Assembly: GCA_964393795.1 (NCBI GenBank)
Contig: CAYMWA010000186.1
Coordinates: 1 to 6,708, forward strand
Length of the DNA: 6,708 nucleotides
Direction of reading: 5' to 3'
Source: Chryseosolibacter sp964393795
Lineage (GTDB): Bacteria > Bacteroidota > Bacteroidia > Cytophagales > Cyclobacteriaceae
A program made the position numbers and the translations under genes. Under the pieces are notes generated by a model. It did not search any database. It was not told where the DNA came from and saw nothing but the letters and a program-made list of their open reading frames with translations. Positions 5,404-6,708 of this stretch are shown in pieces (position 1 is the first letter of the stretch; each line of letters starts with the position of its first letter).

Positions 5404-5864
5404 GAGATTAGAAATTAGTTATTGGTCATTAGTCATTAGTCATTAGTTGTTGGTCATTAGTCATTAGTTATTGGGCATTAGGCACTGGGCATTGGGGAGG
5501 GGGACGGTAATGCTCGGTATACACTTCCCCGATTGCCAATTGCCGATTGCCAACTGCCAACTGAGCGTCGGCACTGCGCGTGGGTTAAGGTCATTAGTCA
5601 TTGGTCATTAGTCATTAGTCATTAGTTATTGGGCATTAGGCACTGGGCATTGGGGAGGGGGACGGTAATGCTCGGTATACACTTCCCCGATTGTCAATTG
5701 CCAACTGTCAACTGTCAATTGAGCGCCGGCACTGCGCGTGGGTTAAGGTCATTAGTCATTAGTTATTGGTCATTGGGCACTGGGCATTGGGCATTGGGGA
5801 GGGGGACGGTAATGCTCGGTGTACACTTCCCCGATTGCCAATTGCCAACTGCCAATTGCCAATT
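5404..5864. repeat. Three tandem composite units of heptamer arrays around a conserved core
   Basis: This gene-free gap holds three units in the same orientation, split by the spacer at 5566-5588 and 5724-5746. Each unit has a left heptamer array (GTCATTA, GGCATTG types), a core of about 41 bases starting GGGGAGGGGGACGGTAATGC and ending in TTCCCC plus GATTG, and a right array (GATTGCC, AACTGCC, AATTGCC). Cores are at 5494-5534, 5652-5692 and 5796-5836, 158 and 144 bases apart. GGGGA at the core's left end pairs with TCCCC at its right end, and the right heptamer is roughly the reverse complement of the left one, so each unit can form a long imperfect hairpin. The spacer ends GGCACTGCGCGTGGGTTAA in both copies; unit 3 lacks it. 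The array starts at the base next to the recQ ATG and stops six bases short of the downstream gene's stop codon. Confidence 0.93.
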
Positions 5865-5870
5865 ATTTTT

Positions 5871-6422
5871 TTATCCCCCGAGCATTAGCTCCTTATGAAC
5901 AACCCAGCGGCGCTCTGCGCGTGCGAGTACTGTAATGCGGTCGCACAGAAAGTGCTGATTGCTGTAGCGCAGGCTTTTCAGGTAGGGCCAGCACCGGAGA
6001 AAGTCGTTGATGGACAGATTTCGTGCGATGGTGATGTGAGGTATAAAATCCGGATCTTCTTTCACGATCTTTTCAAAGATTTCCTGGATGGGCGTCTTGT
6101 TGACGATGTCCATATAGATTGTGCGGAAAGCCCCGTTGTAGAACACACCGAAATCCTTTAGGAAAACATTGAAAGGTTGCAATTCGGCGGCGCGGGCCTC
6201 AGCAAACCGCATCATGTGTGTCATGCGGGCTTCGGAGTCGCTGTAGCGGAAGAGGGGGATGTTTGCTTTCGAATAGCGATCTTCGGGCGTATGACCGATC
6301 AGGTATTGCACATCGTCTTTGAGCACTGCCACATCGCTGAGAATATGTCGCGGTGGCGTGAGGACGAAGAAGAGTTCTTTGATCGATTGTTGCCGGGTGG
6401 TTTCCTGTATTTGTGGATTCAT
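5871..6422 (-). CDS. 2H-phosphoesterase superfamily protein (2'-5' RNA ligase-like)
   Basis: This 183-residue protein begins its fold with ELFFVLTPP (16-24), typical of the first strand in LigT-like 2H enzymes. It has the second catalytic signature as PHITIAR (128-134) with His129 and Thr131, and a KDFGVF strand (89-94) before it. The first H-x-T/S motif would be expected around residues 54-56, but the sequence there is NIPLFRY, with Asn and Pro in place of His and Thr. Members ligate or cleave 2'-5' linkages or open 2',3'-cyclic phosphates in RNA; with only one clear HxT motif, catalysis here is uncertain. The ATG at 6422 has no Shine-Dalgarno and abuts a decayed transposase fragment that may have replaced its original upstream region. 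It shares the recQ strand but is separated from it by the triple repeat. Confidence 0.85.
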   Translation of the reverse strand: MNPQIQETTRQQSIKELFFVLTPPRHILSDVAVLKDDVQYLIGHTPEDRYSKANIPLFRYSDSEARMTHMMRFAEARAAELQPFNVFLKDFGVFYNGAFRTIYMDIVNKTPIQEIFEKIVKEDPDFIPHITIARNLSINDFLRCWPYLKSLRYSNQHFLCDRITVLARAERRWVVHKELMLGG

Positions 6423-6429
6423 GATTGAA

Positions 6430-6562
6430 TGGGTTTACTGGATATTGCTTTTGGTCTTGATCTATCTTTCAGGGTTCTTTAGGATATATCCACGAATGCT
6501 ATCAAGTTCAGCCTGCTTGTTATGACATCGTCGTGATAGTGGCTGCCCCTTTGGGTCTCCAT
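6430..6562 (-). pseudogene. Remnant of IS200/REP-associated (Y1) transposase C-terminus
   Basis: Translating the - strand in two neighbouring frames gives pieces resembling the end of REP-associated tyrosine transposases. One frame reads QRGSHYHDDVI (about 6553-6521) and the next reads NKQAELDSIRGYILKNPER (about 6521-6465). Joined, they match the family's WQRGfhDhiIrn...el..IrgYIlnNP ending. A third frame continues DQDQKQYPVNPFN (about 6463-6425). The frame changes and stop codons show it is dead, and the catalytic N-terminal part (HUH motif, tyrosine) is absent. The family call rests on remembered consensus, not a search. It lies immediately before the 2H-phosphoesterase start codon. Confidence 0.55.
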
Positions 6563-6603
6563 ATTACCCTGTTCGTAAAACGAAGTAACTAAAAATATTA
6601 GTA

Positions 6604-6708
6604 TTATTTGCAAATATCACCTAAATATTTTAGTTTTGAAGAGCTAATTGCCATAGCGTCTTGTTTCCGGGCGTCTTCTGCAAAGGGGGCGTCCGGATAT
6701 AGGGACGA
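6604..6708 (-). CDS. Possible 3' end of an unidentified gene, partial at window edge
   Basis: From the right edge, one - strand frame stays open for 34 codons to a TAA at 6604-6606. It reads ...LYPDAPFAEDARKQDAMA and ends in LKYLGDICK. Codon use is GC-rich at third positions like the real genes, and the composition shifts to AT-rich right after the stop. The YPDAPFAEDARK stretch vaguely recalls tetratricopeptide proteins of the BamD type, but this is too short to name. Another frame on the same strand is also open for about 25 codons, so the choice is tentative. Confidence 0.35.
   Translation of the reverse strand, partial: SSLYPDAPFAEDARKQDAMAISSSKLKYLGDICK

Noticed and set aside
5404..5864. 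CRISPR array
   Set aside because: The repeats are 7 bp and contiguous, the longer units are only three and contain no unique spacers of regular length, and no cas gene is near.
5629..5898. Open frame of 89 codons on + strand through the triple repeat (GHWALG-type repeats)
   Set aside because: The frame stays open only because repeat units lack stops in that phase; the peptide just mirrors the heptamers and shows no family resemblance.
6607..6638. Plus-strand promoter match: TTTG at 6607-6610, 20-base gap, TAGTTTTG at 6631-6638
   Set aside because: It fits the Bacteroidota -33/-7 pattern exactly, but it lies in AT-rich sequence, overlaps the probable 3' end of a - strand gene, and no + strand gene can be seen in the 70 bases after it.
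6666..6697. Imperfect 10-bp hairpin (TCCGGGCGTC / GGCGTCCGGA) near the right edge
   Set aside because: It needs two G-T wobbles, has no T-run and falls within an open coding frame, so chance or codon use explains it as well.

Overview
The window looks like a chromosomal segment of a Bacteroidota bacterium, probably a Cytophagales-like lineage. This is inferred from the gene families (a four-helix bundle protein of the 23S rRNA intervening-sequence type, a DUF4136 protein, a RecQ with an HTH_40-type tail, a short MetF), from genes that mostly lack Shine-Dalgarno sequences, from a TAnnTTTG-type -7 box, and from intergenic gaps packed with 7-bp and 8-bp tandem repeats. No species can be named from the sequence alone.

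Layout, left to right. (1) Bases 1-33 are the last ten codons and stop of an upstream + strand gene whose tail resembles the C-terminus of cobalamin-dependent methionine synthase (MetH). (2) Bases 31-751 lie between that tail and metF. They hold an octamer-repeat element with a structured GC-rich core, a four-helix bundle gene, and an inverted octamer array that runs up to the metF start codon. This looks like a cassette inserted between metH and metF. (3) metF (752-1708) encodes methylenetetrahydrofolate reductase, which supplies the methyl donor used by MetH. (4) Bases 1709-2121 carry no gene; they hold a second copy of the octamer/GC-hairpin repeat and two heptamer arrays between convergent genes. 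(5) On the - strand follow an exported DUF4136 protein (2122-2691), a DJ-1/PfpI family protein (2844-3392) and a RecQ helicase (3490-5403). (6) Bases 5404-5870 carry no gene; they hold three tandem copies of a composite unit (two heptamer arrays around a conserved core). (7) A 2H-phosphoesterase (2'-5' RNA ligase-like) gene lies on the - strand (5871-6422), preceded by a frameshifted scrap of an IS200/REP-associated transposase C-terminus (about 6430-6562) and possibly the 3' end of another - strand gene (6604-6708).

The genes are ordinary housekeeping or stress functions: one-carbon/methionine metabolism, DNA repair, protein or metabolite damage response, RNA end processing. The unusual content is the repeats. 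They fill three of the intergenic gaps almost base-to-base and begin or end exactly at several start and stop codons. In front of metF, the octamer ATGAACAC creates a chain of ATGA stop/start overlaps from the four-helix gene stop codon to the metF start, which would allow translation to be passed along by termination and reinitiation. The GC-rich palindromes plus the transposase relic suggest a REP/RAYT-like system shaping these gaps.
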